A stretch of 64,000 nt of DNA from Prosthecobacter gellanilyticus (GTDB taxonomy: Bacteria; Verrucomicrobiota; Verrucomicrobiia; Verrucomicrobiales; Verrucomicrobiaceae): positions 62,001 to 126,000 of the forward strand of contig NZ_BKAG01000007.1 of assembly GCF_007992435.1 (NCBI RefSeq), in the 5' to 3' direction. A model generated the notes under the pieces. That model had not been told where the DNA came from, did no database searches, and worked only from the letters and a program-made list of their open reading frames with translations. Positions 18,109 to 28,800 of this stretch are shown here, in pieces (position 1 is the stretch's first letter; each line of letters begins with the position of its first letter). A program made the translations under genes and the position numbers.

Positions 18109-18110
18109 GC
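18008..18110 (-). pseudogene. C-terminal remnant of a PAS-AraC-type regulator
   Basis: On the minus strand this reads [10 protein letters not shown], stop, then [18 protein letters not shown] and ends at the same place as the intact regulator at 44995-45819. A CAA codon for Gln has become TAA, and the homology stops abruptly near 18110, so only about 34 codons remain. It cannot make a working protein. It is best explained as one copy of a duplicated boundary sequence. Confidence 0.85.
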
Positions 18111-18137
18111 TGCCGAGCACGATATTCGTGCTCGGCA
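18111..18137. other. Perfect 12-bp hairpin at the edge of the regulator remnant
   Basis: TGCCGAGCACGA and TCGTGCTCGGCA pair perfectly around a TAT loop. It starts where similarity to the AraC-type gene ends, and it is 79 bases past the stop of the 2429-aa gene. It could be that gene's terminator, although no clear T run follows on the minus strand, or a scar of the rearrangement. Confidence 0.6.
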
Positions 18138-18215
18138 TTTGCTTCCAAAGAAGCCTCCCGCAGAAGCGTGTCTTCCGCTGCATGACCACAATGATCCCGC
18201 GATCCTGCCAGAGCA

Positions 18216-21200
18216 TCACTGGATCGCTTCTGGATCACCCACGAGTATGACAGAACCGCTCTCTCCGGTGTAGTCTAGCGCGGAGGCCTTGCGAGTCAGG
18301 AAGTAGCCATAGGCACCCGCGCCCGAGCCTTTTTGATAGAAGACGCCTTGAAAAGCAGTCTTTTCTGGCGAGGCAATCCCCCAGTCATTTTCGTGGATGA
18401 AGGTGCCGTCAAAGGCGCACTTGGCCGCGTTGAGCTTCAGCTCGAAGCTGGAGTCGCTGGCCGGGACCTTGGTTACTTTGCTATCCGTCGTGACGTTCAC
18501 CCGGCGCAGGAGCTCGGTGGACAGCTGTCCTCCGGTGAAGGCGAGTGAGGCGTTGCCATTGGCCGGGCTGACTGGCAGCAGCGCATCCCCGATGCTGCCA
18601 GCATCAGGGCCATCGGCGCGGCGCAGCACGCTACTGGCGGGTGAGAACACGGTCTCGTAACGGGCTCCGTCAAGACCCACGCGAATGGGCTGCCAGCCGC
18701 CAGGATAATGCTGGGAGCTGCGGTCCACCGGGCGCAGCCAGTCGAGGTTGACGGCGGCAAAGTCACTTTCGGTCTGGGTGCTGTCCAGGGTGATGTCGCC
18801 GCTGAGGAAGCCGGCTTGTTTGTAAAGCTGCGCGAAGAACGGAAGCTTAAGGTCCTTGGTGACCTTGCCAGACGCTGAAACGCCGGTGCCGTCCGCGAGC
18901 TTGAGCGCGAACATGACGGCGCCGCTTTTACTGATGGTGGCAGTTCCGCACCCATAGCCTCCCGGGAAGTCTGTGGCGGCAAGGCCGAGGCTGGCGGATT
19001 GGTGCGCCTCAGGCTCGAGGTTGAGGCTGAAGATGTCATCCTCGATGGCATTGGCGATGTCCACATAACTGCCGGCGGAGTCCTTGAGAGAAAAGTAACT
19101 GTCGTTGGGGCTGGCGTCGTCATCATCCGCCAGGGTGTAGAGGGCGCCGGCCGTGATGCCGCCGGGCACCGGGGCATTGAAACTGACCTCGCTGCCGACT
19201 TCCAGCCGGCCACTGAAGTCCACGATGACGCCGCCGTATGCCGGGATGAGCTCGTTGACGCCAAAGACGGAGACATCCAGGATCTCGGCAGGTGGGCGCG
19301 CGGGCAGGATCACCGAGTAGTTCTGGGTGGCCGCGCCAGCGCCGAGGTAGGCGGCGGGAATGGTGGTGGGCCCTGTGAGGCCGTCAAAGAAGGCACGGTC
19401 GGCGCGCAGTGTGGAGACGGCGAGGACCTGGGAGCGCAGGAAATCCGTGGCGGTGACCGTGCCGGTCATGCTGTCCTTCGTGCGGCCCGGGGACAGATCA
19501 ATATCGAGCGTGAGCACCAGGCTGGGCTTGCCGGTGCGGGCGATGGCATAGGAGGTGGCGCGGGCGGGGCCGAACCGCGCCTGGCCGGCGTCGTCAAAGA
19601 AGCCTGGGGCGCTGAGGGTGGTCCCCTCCAGGCTGAGCTTGGCGGTGAAGGAGCCGGAGGCGGTGAGGACCACGGAGACGAAGCCCTCGGTGCTGTTGTT
19701 CCGCGGCGTGCCGTTCGGCAGTGGCAGGGTGGGGCTGGCGTGGATGAGCCCCGTGTATTCGATGCCTGGGGAACCCTTCGGCGCATTGCCCAACGGCAGG
19801 AAGGGATTGGCGACAAAGTTAGCCCTGAGAATCAGGCCCTGGCGGTGGACGAAGCTGAGGATCGGCTTCTGCAGATCACTGGCGGAGATGGCCAGATCCG
19901 CGATCGTATGACCGCTGAGGATAGACCAACTCACAAACAGGCCTCCCGGGGAGGGACTGGTGGCAGGAGTGGCGGTGATGCTGAACCTGTCCCCGGTCTG
20001 ACGGTTCGAAGTCGGTGAGAAACCAGCCGTCACCGAGCCGGGACCGGCGATCTGGACAGCGAGCGGCTGCTGGCCCTGGGTCGTGAGGCTGCCACCGGGC
20101 GGGTTCCCATTTTCCGAGGAAGTGAAGAGCTCCAGGAGCGGGTTCCCCGGATCGGCGTTGGTGCCGCCGAGGAGTAGCACGCCACCGCTCTCGCCCGTGT
20201 AGTCGAGCCCCTTGGGTTTGCGGGTCTGGAAGAAGCCATAGGCGCCAGCGGCCAGACCCTTCTGGTAGAAGATACCCTGGTAGGATGTCTTGGAGAGGGA
20301 ATCTGTGCCCTGGTCATTTTCATGAATGAAGGTGCCCTCGAAGAGCCCGGATTTAGCCGTGATCTTGAGTTCAAAGCTGGAGTCGCTGGCGGGCACCTTG
20401 CTGACCTTGTTGTCGGTGGCGATGTTGACCCGGCGCAGCAACGGGCTGGCCAGCTGGCCGTTGAAGAAGACCAGGTGCGCGTTACCACTCACGGCGTCCG
20501 CTGAAGGCAAAGGCTCCCCGACGCGGTCCGGATCTGCATCGTCCGCGGTGAGCAAGACACTGCTGGCAGGCGTGAAGCTGGCGCTGAACCTGGCACCCTG
20601 AAGACCCAGCCGGACACTGTTTTTCCAGCCACCAGGGAAGTGCTGGGCGGCGGCGTCGAGCGGGCGCACCCACTCCAGGCTCGCGGCGCTCAGGTCGCTG
20701 TCGGGATCGGTGCTGTCCAGGGTGACCTCCCCGCCCAGGAAGCCGAGCTTGTTGTAAAGCTGGACGAACAAGGGGGTTCGCAGATCCTTGGAGAGCCTGG
20801 ACGAGCCCGTGGCAGAGCTCCCGTCGGCCAGCTTCAGCGAGAAAGACACCAGGCCACCCTTCGTGACCGTGAGCGTGCCGAAGCCGTAGCCCTCGGGGAA
20901 ATCGCCGTTGCCGAGGATGTTGTCGAGGCGTTGAAATCTGACGGGATCCAAGATGTAGGGGACCGACTCTCCGTCGTAGGCGTCACCGATGTCCGCATAG
21001 TCACCGGAGGGGGTTTTGAGGGAGAAGAAGTTGTCCCCAGGGCTTGCGTCATCCTCGTCCACCACCGTGTAGAGGACGCCTGCCGTCAGGCCGGTGGGAG
21101 CGGGCGCGGCAAAGGTGATCAGGCTGCCGATTTCCAGCACATTGCTTTCGTCAATGATGATGCCGCCATGATTGGCGATGGCGTCGTTGATGCCGAACAA

Positions 21201-24200
21201 AGCCATGGTGTGCGTCGTTGCCAGAGGCAGGGGCGGCAGCACCACGGAGTACAGCTGGTCTGCGGAGTTGTCTCCCAGATAGGCAGCGGGCACCGTGGTG
21301 GCCGGGGTCAGGGCGTCGAAGAACACGCGGTCCGCCTGGATGGTGGACACGGCGAGCACCACCGAACGCTGGAAATCCGTGGCCGTGACCGTGCCGGTGA
21401 TGGTGTCCTTGGTGCGGCCGGGGGAGACATCGATGTCGAGCGTGACCAGGAGGCTCGGCTTGTTTAGCCGCACCACCGTGAGGATTTTCGAGCGGTTGTT
21501 ACCGAAGCGGGCCTGGCCGATCTCATCGAAGAAACCTGCCGCAGGCAGCACGCTGCCGTCGATGGTGAGCTTGGCTGAGAAGGAGCCGGTGGTGGTGACC
21601 AGCGCGGAGATAAAACCTTCCGTGCTGTTCCCCGGCAGCGTGCCGTTGGGTGCGGGGAGCGCAGGGCTGGCATGGATGAGGCCGGTGTATTCCACGCCCT
21701 TGGTGCTGCCTAGCGGCACAAAGGGATTGCTGACAAAGTTGGCCTTGAGGATCAGGCCCTGGCGGTGGACGAAGCTGAGGGTCGTTTTCTGCAGATCATT
21801 GGCCGAGATGGCCAGATCTTCAGGGGTGTGGGCGCTGGCGATGGTCCAGTTCACGAAGAGGCCGCCAGGCGTGGGCGTGGTATCGGGAGCGGCAGTGATG
21901 CTGAGGCGGTCGCCCACGTTCCGGCTGGAGGTGGGGGAGAATCCGGCCGTCACCTTGCCCGGGCCCACGATGTCGACCTGGAGAGGCTGCGGTCCCACAG
22001 GCGTGAGAGCGGAAGGCACCGTGCCGGGTCCGGTCCCGAGGAGCAAGTTGCGGGTGGGGACGGTGGTGCCGCCTGCGAGCACCACGCCACCGCTCTCGCC
22101 CGCGTAGTCCATGGAGGCGGGTTTGCGGGTGAGGAAGTAGCCATAGGCCGCCGCGTCCGGGCCCTTTTGGTAAATCACGCCTTGGAAAGAGGTCTTGGAG
22201 GACGAGGAGGCGCCAAGGTCGCTTTCGTGAATGAAGGTGCCATCCATGGTTCCCGGGCCCGGCGTGATCTTCAGCTCGAAGGTGCTGTCACTGGCGGGGA
22301 CCTTGGAAACCTTGTTGTCCACAGCGATGCTGACTTTGCGCAGGAGCAGGGCGGAAAGCTGGCCGTCGAAAAAGGCCAGCCGTGCGTTGCCATTGGCGGC
22401 ATCCACAGCGGCCAGGCCATCACCGATGGCGTCCAGGTCGGCACCGTCCGCCGCGCGCAGGGCGCTGCTGGCAGGGGTGAAGCTGCTGCTGTACCGCGCG
22501 CCTTTCAGACCCACGCGGATGCTCTTCTTCCAACCTGCCGGGTAGTACAGGGAGGTCGCGTCAAAAGGGCGTAGCCAGCCCAGATAGGTGGCGGCCAGGT
22601 CACTGCCAGGAGCTGTGCTGTCGAGGGCCGTTTCACCGGCCAGGTAACCGAGTCCCTTGTAGAGTGGCACAAAGAGCGGGAAGCGTAGATCTTTGGACAG
22701 CTTCGTGTTGGCGGTGAGCGGCGTGCCGTCCGCCAGCTTGAGGGTCAGATTGACCACGCCCGCCTTGGTGATGGTGAGCGAGCCGCCGCCGTAACCCTGC
22801 GGGTAGTCCGAGGGTGCCAGGCCGCTGCCTTGGACCTGATGGTTGTGCGGATCCACGGAGACGTTGAAGAGCTCGCCCTCATACGTGTCGTCGATGTTCA
22901 CGTAGCTGCCATCGGCGTTCTTGAGGGAGAAATAATCGTCCGTGGGGCTGGTGTCGTCGTCGTCCGCCAGCGTGTAAACCTCCCCGGGGACGATGCCGTC
23001 AGGCGCGGGGGCATTAAAGCTGACCTGGCCACCGACCTCTAGGACGCTGCCCTGGTCCACGATGACGCCGCCGTGGTCGGCTTCCAGCTCGTTCACGCCA
23101 AAAACGGAGACGATAGCCGTCTGGGCCAGTGGCAGCGGGGGCAGCACCAGCGAGTACGTCTGCGTGGCGCCGCCAGCGCCGAGGTAGGCGCCCGGCACCG
23201 TGGTGGCGCCGGTGATACCGTCGTAGTGAGCGCGGTCGGCGCGGAGGGTGGACACCGCCAGGACCATGGAGCGTTGGAAGTCTGTGGCCACCACCGTGCC
23301 CGTGATCGCGTCCTTGGTCCGGCCGACGGAGATGTCGATGTCCAGGGAGATGATGAAGCTGGGCTTGTTAGTCCGGGCGATGGCAAAGGTGGTGGCGCGT
23401 GAGCGGCCGAAACGGGCGTGGCCGGCCTCGTCAAACACCCCCGGGACGTTGAGCACGCTGCCGTCGATGGTCAGCTTGGCAGAGAAGGAGCCGGTGGTCG
23501 TGACGAGGGCGGAGATCAGGCCTTCCGTGCTGTTGCTGGGCGCGGTGCCGCCGGGGGCGGGCAGGGTGGAGCTGGCATGGATGAGGCCGTTGTATTCCGC
23601 GCCCTTGGAGCCCTTGGCCGGATCCCCCAGCGGGGCGAGGATGTTCGGGGTGAAATTCGCCCGCAGCACTAGATTCTCCCGGAAGACAAAGCTCAGCATC
23701 GGCTTCTGAAGGTCGCTGGCCGACACGGCCAGATCCGCCGGTGTGTGGGAGCTGACGATCGTCCAGTTAACGAACAGGCTGCCGGGGGCGGGGGCCGAGA
23801 CCGGTGCGGCCGTGATGACCAGCCGCTCTCCCGCCTCACGATTGGAGCTGGGGGCGAAACCGGCGGTCACTGAGCCCGCGCCCACGATCTGCACGGCCAG
23901 CGGTCGCAGGACCTTGAAGGTGGAGGAGACCGCGGAGGAGACCCGCTCCGTGGTGGCAAAAGGAAACGGAGTGGCCTGGCTGACGGTGGCGCTCGCCGAT
24001 CCGTCCAGAGTCACCGTCTTGCCGCTGATACTGACCACTTTCCGGCCCATGAAATCAGAATTCGGCCCCAGTCCGACGGGCACGGTTTGCAGGGTGACCT
24101 TGGGGCTGCCCGTGGAACTGTTCGTGACGGTGGCGTTGCCGTTGGCCGTGGCGAAGTCCACGCTGCGCACTACCACGGTGTTGCTGCCAGAAGCGGGGGT

Positions 24201-25505
24201 GAGCTGGGCTTGATAGCCTGTGGACGGGGCTCCAGGGGTGTCCAGCGTGGCATCCAAAAAGGCGCCTCCATTCAGGGAATACTGCACCTTGCGCACCCCT
24301 TTTTTGTCCGTGGCCATCCCCGTGAGTGCCACCTTACCACCGACCGGCAGGCCGAGGGTCGCCTTGGCCGCAGGGGCCGTGAGGGTGACGCTAGGCGGCG
24401 CATCATCCCCGGCAAAGGTCAGGGCGGAGGGATCCACAATGCTCACCTTGGCCGAGGTGGGGCTGCCCAGCACCGCCCCCCCGGTGGGGTTGCTGAGGGT
24501 GACCGTGAAGGTCTCGTTGTTTTCCACGGCCGCATCCGGAGCGGTGGGGATCAAAATCGTCTGGGTGGTGGAGCCTGCCGGAAAGGTCAGCTCCTGACTG
24601 GCCACGACCGTGTAGTCGCCGCCCGCTGTGGCCGTGGCACCTGCGGCGCTGGTGGACACCGACACTTTCACCTCGCCCACAGAGCCGTCGCTGCGGCTCA
24701 CCACGACGGCTGCATCACCGCCCTCGCTGACCATGAATCCGGGAGTGGCAAAGCCCAGCTTGCCAAAGCCCTGCACGGTCAGCACAAACGAGCTGGTCGC
24801 GCCGCTGGTGGGATCCGTGACGGTGATGGTACTGGTGCCAAATTGGCCAGCGACCGGTGTGATGGCGACCGTCCGGTTAGTGCCGCTGCCACCGAGCACG
24901 ATGCTGGCATTGGGCACAAGCGTGGTGTTGCTGGAAGCCGCCGTCAGGGCACCGACCACCCCGACCGTGAAGGGAATGTCACCGGTGGGTTGATTCTGGG
25001 CCACCGTCGTGTCCGGGATCGTGCCTATGACTGGCGCGGTCAGGCCTGTCTCCAGCGTGGCCAGGTTGGTGTTGTAGATTGTGAAGGTCTGCGGGCCCGG
25101 CTTGCCCGGCCCCAGCCAGACGACCTCAACGACGAACAGGCTGCCGAGCGCGGGATTGTCCTTCAGCGCCTGCAGGTCGTAAAATCCCGGGGAGCCCAGG
25201 CCCGAATCCGGCTGGATGAGCAGCGCGTCCCAGTCGGTGGCAGCCGCGCCGGAGGGGTTCTGCAGCGCCTTGAAGAGCTCGGAGTCAAACTGGATGTTGA
25301 AGCCCTGCCCGTCCACGAAGCTGTGCCCGGCCACGCGGTAATTGAGCCGCCAGAGATCCTCGCCGGGCGTGGTGTCAGGGAGGTCAACCGCAGCGTAGTG
25401 AACACTCGCCGCGGCATGGACGGCCGCCGGAAACACCAGGACAAGGCAGGTCATTAGCAGGACCCGCACCACATTCATTCGGCCAGGCGATGAATTTTTT
25501 TTCAT
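18216..25505 (-). CDS. Giant secreted protein with Calx-beta domain and three 640-residue tandem modules
   Basis: This 2429-residue protein has a signal peptide (about residues 1-31, ending VHA). Residues 250-358 form a Calx-beta domain (FMVSEGGDAAVVV, then FTVTLSNP). Residues about 371-470 are an Ig-like bacterial domain (PPSVTLTAPAA, then KKGVRKVQYSLNGG). From about 535 the chain consists of three copies of one large module; the marker DLQK occurs at 598, 1237 and 1877, spacings of 639 and 640. Each module starts with a GxGSVTAGFxPxSNR strand, then SFxxRxxLxLxANF, GLIHAS, a KLADGT segment, and ends TFIHENDxG and YTGESGGV. The last module ends the protein, and no sorting signal, coiled coil or membrane segment follows. 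Ca2+ binding and cell-surface exposure are inferred from the domain families; the function is unknown. Confidence 0.88.
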   Translation of the reverse strand: MKKNSSPGRMNVVRVLLMTCLVLVFPAAVHAAASVHYAAVDLPDTTPGEDLWRLNYRVAGHSFVDGQGFNIQFDSELFKALQNPSGAAATDWDALLIQPDSGLGSPGFYDLQALKDNPALGSLFVVEVVWLGPGKPGPQTFTIYNTNLATLETGLTAPVIGTIPDTTVAQNQPTGDIPFTVGVVGALTAASSNTTLVPNASIVLGGSGTNRTVAITPVAGQFGTSTITVTDPTSGATSSFVLTVQGFGKLGFATPGFMVSEGGDAAVVVSRSDGSVGEVKVSVSTSAAGATATAGGDYTVVASQELTFPAGSTTQTILIPTAPDAAVENNETFTVTLSNPTGGAVLGSPTSAKVSIVDPSALTFAGDDAPPSVTLTAPAAKATLGLPVGGKVALTGMATDKKGVRKVQYSLNGGAFLDATLDTPGAPSTGYQAQLTPASGSNTVVVRSVDFATANGNATVTNSSTGSPKVTLQTVPVGLGPNSDFMGRKVVSISGKTVTLDGSASATVSQATPFPFATTERVSSAVSSTFKVLRPLAVQIVGAGSVTAGFAPSSNREAGERLVITAAPVSAPAPGSLFVNWTIVSSHTPADLAVSASDLQKPMLSFVFRENLVLRANFTPNILAPLGDPAKGSKGAEYNGLIHASSTLPAPGGTAPSNSTEGLISALVTTTGSFSAKLTIDGSVLNVPGVFDEAGHARFGRSRATTFAIARTNKPSFIISLDIDISVGRTKDAITGTVVATDFQRSMVLAVSTLRADRAHYDGITGATTVPGAYLGAGGATQTYSLVLPPLPLAQTAIVSVFGVNELEADHGGVIVDQGSVLEVGGQVSFNAPAPDGIVPGEVYTLADDDDTSPTDDYFSLKNADGSYVNIDDTYEGELFNVSVDPHNHQVQGSGLAPSDYPQGYGGGSLTITKAGVVNLTLKLADGTPLTANTKLSKDLRFPLFVPLYKGLGYLAGETALDSTAPGSDLAATYLGWLRPFDATSLYYPAGWKKSIRVGLKGARYSSSFTPASSALRAADGADLDAIGDGLAAVDAANGNARLAFFDGQLSALLLRKVSIAVDNKVSKVPASDSTFELKITPGPGTMDGTFIHESDLGASSSSKTSFQGVIYQKGPDAAAYGYFLTRKPASMDYAGESGGVVLAGGTTVPTRNLLLGTGPGTVPSALTPVGPQPLQVDIVGPGKVTAGFSPTSSRNVGDRLSITAAPDTTPTPGGLFVNWTIASAHTPEDLAISANDLQKTTLSFVHRQGLILKANFVSNPFVPLGSTKGVEYTGLIHASPALPAPNGTLPGNSTEGFISALVTTTGSFSAKLTIDGSVLPAAGFFDEIGQARFGNNRSKILTVVRLNKPSLLVTLDIDVSPGRTKDTITGTVTATDFQRSVVLAVSTIQADRVFFDALTPATTVPAAYLGDNSADQLYSVVLPPLPLATTHTMALFGINDAIANHGGIIIDESNVLEIGSLITFAAPAPTGLTAGVLYTVVDEDDASPGDNFFSLKTPSGDYADIGDAYDGESVPYILDPVRFQRLDNILGNGDFPEGYGFGTLTVTKGGLVSFSLKLADGSSATGSSRLSKDLRTPLFVQLYNKLGFLGGEVTLDSTDPDSDLSAASLEWVRPLDAAAQHFPGGWKNSVRLGLQGARFSASFTPASSVLLTADDADPDRVGEPLPSADAVSGNAHLVFFNGQLASPLLRRVNIATDNKVSKVPASDSSFELKITAKSGLFEGTFIHENDQGTDSLSKTSYQGIFYQKGLAAGAYGFFQTRKPKGLDYTGESGGVLLLGGTNADPGNPLLELFTSSENGNPPGGSLTTQGQQPLAVQIAGPGSVTAGFSPTSNRQTGDRFSITATPATSPSPGGLFVSWSILSGHTIADLAISASDLQKPILSFVHRQGLILRANFVANPFLPLGNAPKGSPGIEYTGLIHASPTLPLPNGTPRNNSTEGFVSVVLTASGSFTAKLSLEGTTLSAPGFFDDAGQARFGPARATSYAIARTGKPSLVLTLDIDLSPGRTKDSMTGTVTATDFLRSQVLAVSTLRADRAFFDGLTGPTTIPAAYLGAGAATQNYSVILPARPPAEILDVSVFGVNELIPAYGGVIVDFSGRLEVGSEVSFNAPVPGGITAGALYTLADDDDASPNDSYFSLKDSAGSYVDIANAIEDDIFSLNLEPEAHQSASLGLAATDFPGGYGCGTATISKSGAVMFALKLADGTGVSASGKVTKDLKLPFFAQLYKQAGFLSGDITLDSTQTESDFAAVNLDWLRPVDRSSQHYPGGWQPIRVGLDGARYETVFSPASSVLRRADGPDAGSIGDALLPVSPANGNASLAFTGGQLSTELLRRVNVTTDSKVTKVPASDSSFELKLNAAKCAFDGTFIHENDWGIASPEKTAFQGVFYQKGSGAGAYGYFLTRKASALDYTGESGSVILVGDPEAIQ

Positions 25506-25856
25506 AATGTGTTAGGCTTATATGAGGACGCGCCACTTGTTGCAAGCCGTTCGTGGGAAGTGTTCGTGGCGCGAGGGTGATTGCGAATAACTTTCAGCGG
25601 GCCAGAAATGACCGCTGGAAACGCGGAAAGCCGCCTAAAATAAGGGCTCCGCGCCCGCAGACATGAAAACAGGTCCTGCATGACGTGACATACAGAATTT
25701 TATTTCCTGCATTTTTAATTTTTGGGTAACAAATTGTTGCGAAATTGTAATGTGTAACCGGAGATCCTGTATTGACAGTGAGTGTTACTGTCACCTAATC
25801 TCCGGCCAAACCAATTATTGTTTTTTTAAAATGACGCGGCCCGCCTCAGATCTGCG
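25506..25856. promoter_or_regulatory. AT-rich divergent promoter region with nested palindrome
   Basis: This 351-bp gap separates the divergent 2429-aa and 1099-aa genes and is much more AT-rich than its surroundings (25680-25750 especially). It contains a two-level dyad at 25758-25805: outer arms CCGGAGAT and ATCTCCGG, inner arms TGACAGT and ACTGTCA around GAGTGTT. A run of seven T's follows at about 25820. The dyad may be a shared operator, or the hairpin of a small RNA or attenuator. Exact -35/-10 boxes cannot be fixed by eye. Confidence 0.55.
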
Positions 25857-28800
25857 GTGTGCAGAAAGCCAGTATTGTCATCTTTCACCTTCAAGCCCAG
25901 TAATCCCGTGAAGAACCAGACACCTCCGAAGGATGTTAGCGCAGGATGCTCCAGGAGTTTCAAACTCCTGGCCCAATGGGCCTTGTGCCTGTTGATGTTC
26001 CTGCTCCTCGCCACGCCCGGCCCGGCGGTAGCGCAGTTGAAAAAAGTCCCGTTCATGATCGGGAACTACAAGGTGGTGAACACCCTCCGCGTCAGTCGTC
26101 AGGAGTTCGAGTTCAGCATCGAGGCGGACATCACCAACCTTGGCGCAGACGCGCCCAGGGTGGTGGGCACGGTGACCTCCACCTCGCTGGACACGGCCAT
26201 CGTCGTGCGCACGCTCGCCTTTGGCGACGTTCCGGCAGGAACGACCAAGACCAGCCTGGGAACCTTCGCCATCCGGCAAAACCGGCTGGTCGCTTTCAAT
26301 CCCAGCGTTTTGCGCTGGCAGTTCACCGTCAACTCCCAGGAGTTCAAGGTCGCCATCGCCAGCCCGCTGGACGGCATGCTGGCCAACACCTCCGTGGTTC
26401 ATGTCACGGGCACAACCTCGAGCCCCGCGACGACGGTCAATGTGAACCTGACCCCGGCCGTTGTGACCGGCAACAGCTTCTCTGCCGATGTCCCTCTCAC
26501 GGAGGGTGCCAACACCCTGACAGCGGTGGCCACCAATCCGCTCGGCCTGGTGGCGACGACCAGCGTCAACGTCAGCCGGGACACGGAAAAGCCGCGTGTG
26601 GGCATCAATGCGCCGTTGGAAAACTCCGTCACCACCAAGAGCAGCGTGACGGTGACGGGCATCTTCAGTGACACGGTGATCGGCACCGTGAACAGCGAGC
26701 AGGGTACCGTCGTTGTGAACGGTGTGCCCGCGCTGGTCGCCAACCGCACCTTCATCGCTAGCAACGTCCCGCTGACGCCGGGGCTGAACACCCTCACCGT
26801 CACGGGCACGGACAGGGCGGGAAATGTGGGCACTGCCACCACCACTCTGACCTATGAGGCGGGGATGGTGTCGCGCATCCAGGCCTTTTCAGGCGACAAT
26901 CAGTCTGCCGTCATCGGGGCGCTTCTGGCCCAGCCGCTGGTAGTTCTGGTGACCGATGAGCAGGGGGCGCCGGTGCCCAATACCGAGGTCATTTTCAAAG
27001 TAACCCAGAATGATGGCGAGCTCACGGGCGGCGGCCGCACCGCGCGGTCCATCATTGTAAACACCGATGGCGCGGGCAAGGCCCAGGCGTCCTTCCAGCT
27101 CGGCAGCCGTGTCGGCGTGGGCAACAACGAGGTGCAGGCCACTGCGGTGGGTTTCCAGGGGCCGGCCGTGTTCATCGCCTCCTCCGCCCCTGCTCCTGCT
27201 GGCTTGATCGTTCTGGATTCTGGTAACCGCCAGGCAGGCGTGCCCAACCAGCCGCTGCCGAAGCCCTTTGTCGCCATTGTGGTGGATGCCGGTTACAACC
27301 GCCTGGCCAACACGCCGGTGATCTTTTCGGTGATCAAGGGCAATGGCACCCTCGGCGGCCTGCCGGTGAGAACGGTCATGACAGACAGTGACGGCCGCGC
27401 CCTTGTCACCCTGAAGCTGGGGCCGGACGAAGGCGTGGAAAACAATGTCATTGAGGCGACTTTCCCGGGTAGTTCCCGGCCTCCGGTCGCCTTCCTGGCC
27501 TCCGGCGTGCTGCCGGGAGACGCCATGCAGACGAGCATCAGCGGCGTGGTGCTGGACAATAGCGACGTGCCTGTTCCGGGCGCCACCATCACCGTCGTGG
27601 GCACGGGGCTGACCGCCCAGTCAGACGCCCAGGGCCTGTTCATGCTGAAACCCGCGCCCGTGGGCACGGTGCGCCTGGTGGTGGACGGTACCACTGTCCT
27701 GCGTCCCGGCTCCTGGGTGACGCTGGATTACACGCTGACCACCGTCGCGGGTCATGACAATACCATCGGCATGCCGGTGCGGCTGCTGCAGATCGACACC
27801 TCCACCGCCGTGGGCGTGGGGCTGAACTATGGCGGCACTATCACCCTGCCGGAATATCCCGGCTTCAGTCTCACCCTGGCACCGGGGTCAGTGACCTTCC
27901 CGGGCGGCTCCAAGGTCGGTTCGGTGACCGCCACCGTCGTGCATCTCGACAAGACTCCTGAGGTGCCGAATTTCGGCCAGCAGCCACGCTTCATCATCAG
28001 CATCAACCCCAAGCAGTGCCTCTTTAATCCACCCGCCAAGCTCTGCCTGCCAAACGTGGACGGGCTGCAGCCGGGCCAGAAAACGGAGATGTATTCCTTC
28101 GACACCGATCTGGCCAGCTTTGTGGCTATCGGCACCGGCACGGTCAGCTCCGATGGCATGCAGATTTGCTCGGACCCCGGCGTTGGCGTTATCAAAGGCG
28201 GCTGGCACTGCGGCGGCAACCCGTCCGTGTCCGGCAATGCGGGCACCTGCCCGCCGTGCCAGAAATGTGAAGGCAACGGCTGCGTGGCGGATCCCGGTAA
28301 AAACGGGCAGATGCCCCCGGACAACAAATGCGTCACCTGCAAAAATGGCGCGCAGGTCCCCATCACGCTTCAGCCGGGACACGAGGCTTCCATCACGGCC
28401 TCGATGCCCAACGAGACGATTGGCAAGGTGAACGACGAGTTGAAGAAACTGAAGAAGATCGGGATCAATGTGGCCTTCACCGCGCCAGACAACATCACCC
28501 TGACCGGCAACGAGGAGCAATGCTGTGATCCCAAGATGGGGCTCGGGATGAAGAGGGAGCTGTCCGGTAATGCGGACCTGGGCAGTCTGACCATCGAAGG
28601 CAAGCTCTGGCCGCCGGGTCCGATCCCTCAGTTCGGCCCCAAGAAGGTGGACTTCAAGGGCTTTGCCTCGGTCGAAATCGAGGGCGAGCTGGACGTCGGC
28701 GTCTTCATCGGCGGCACGATCGGTGCCAGCGGTCAGGTGGGCTTCCGGCGTGAATGTCCCTCCCAGGCCAGTCCTGATGGCAAATCCTGCTTCTTTGGCA

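Noticed and set aside
17982..18238. Two short minus-strand frames as genes
   Set aside because: They read the AraC remnant in wrong frames. The correct frame shows regulator sequence with a stop, so a pseudogene is the better call.
24087..25457. Long plus-strand frame opposite the N-terminus of the 2429-aa gene
   Set aside because: The minus strand has the signal peptide and the Calx-beta domain. The plus-strand product has low-complexity Gly/Arg composition and no start context.
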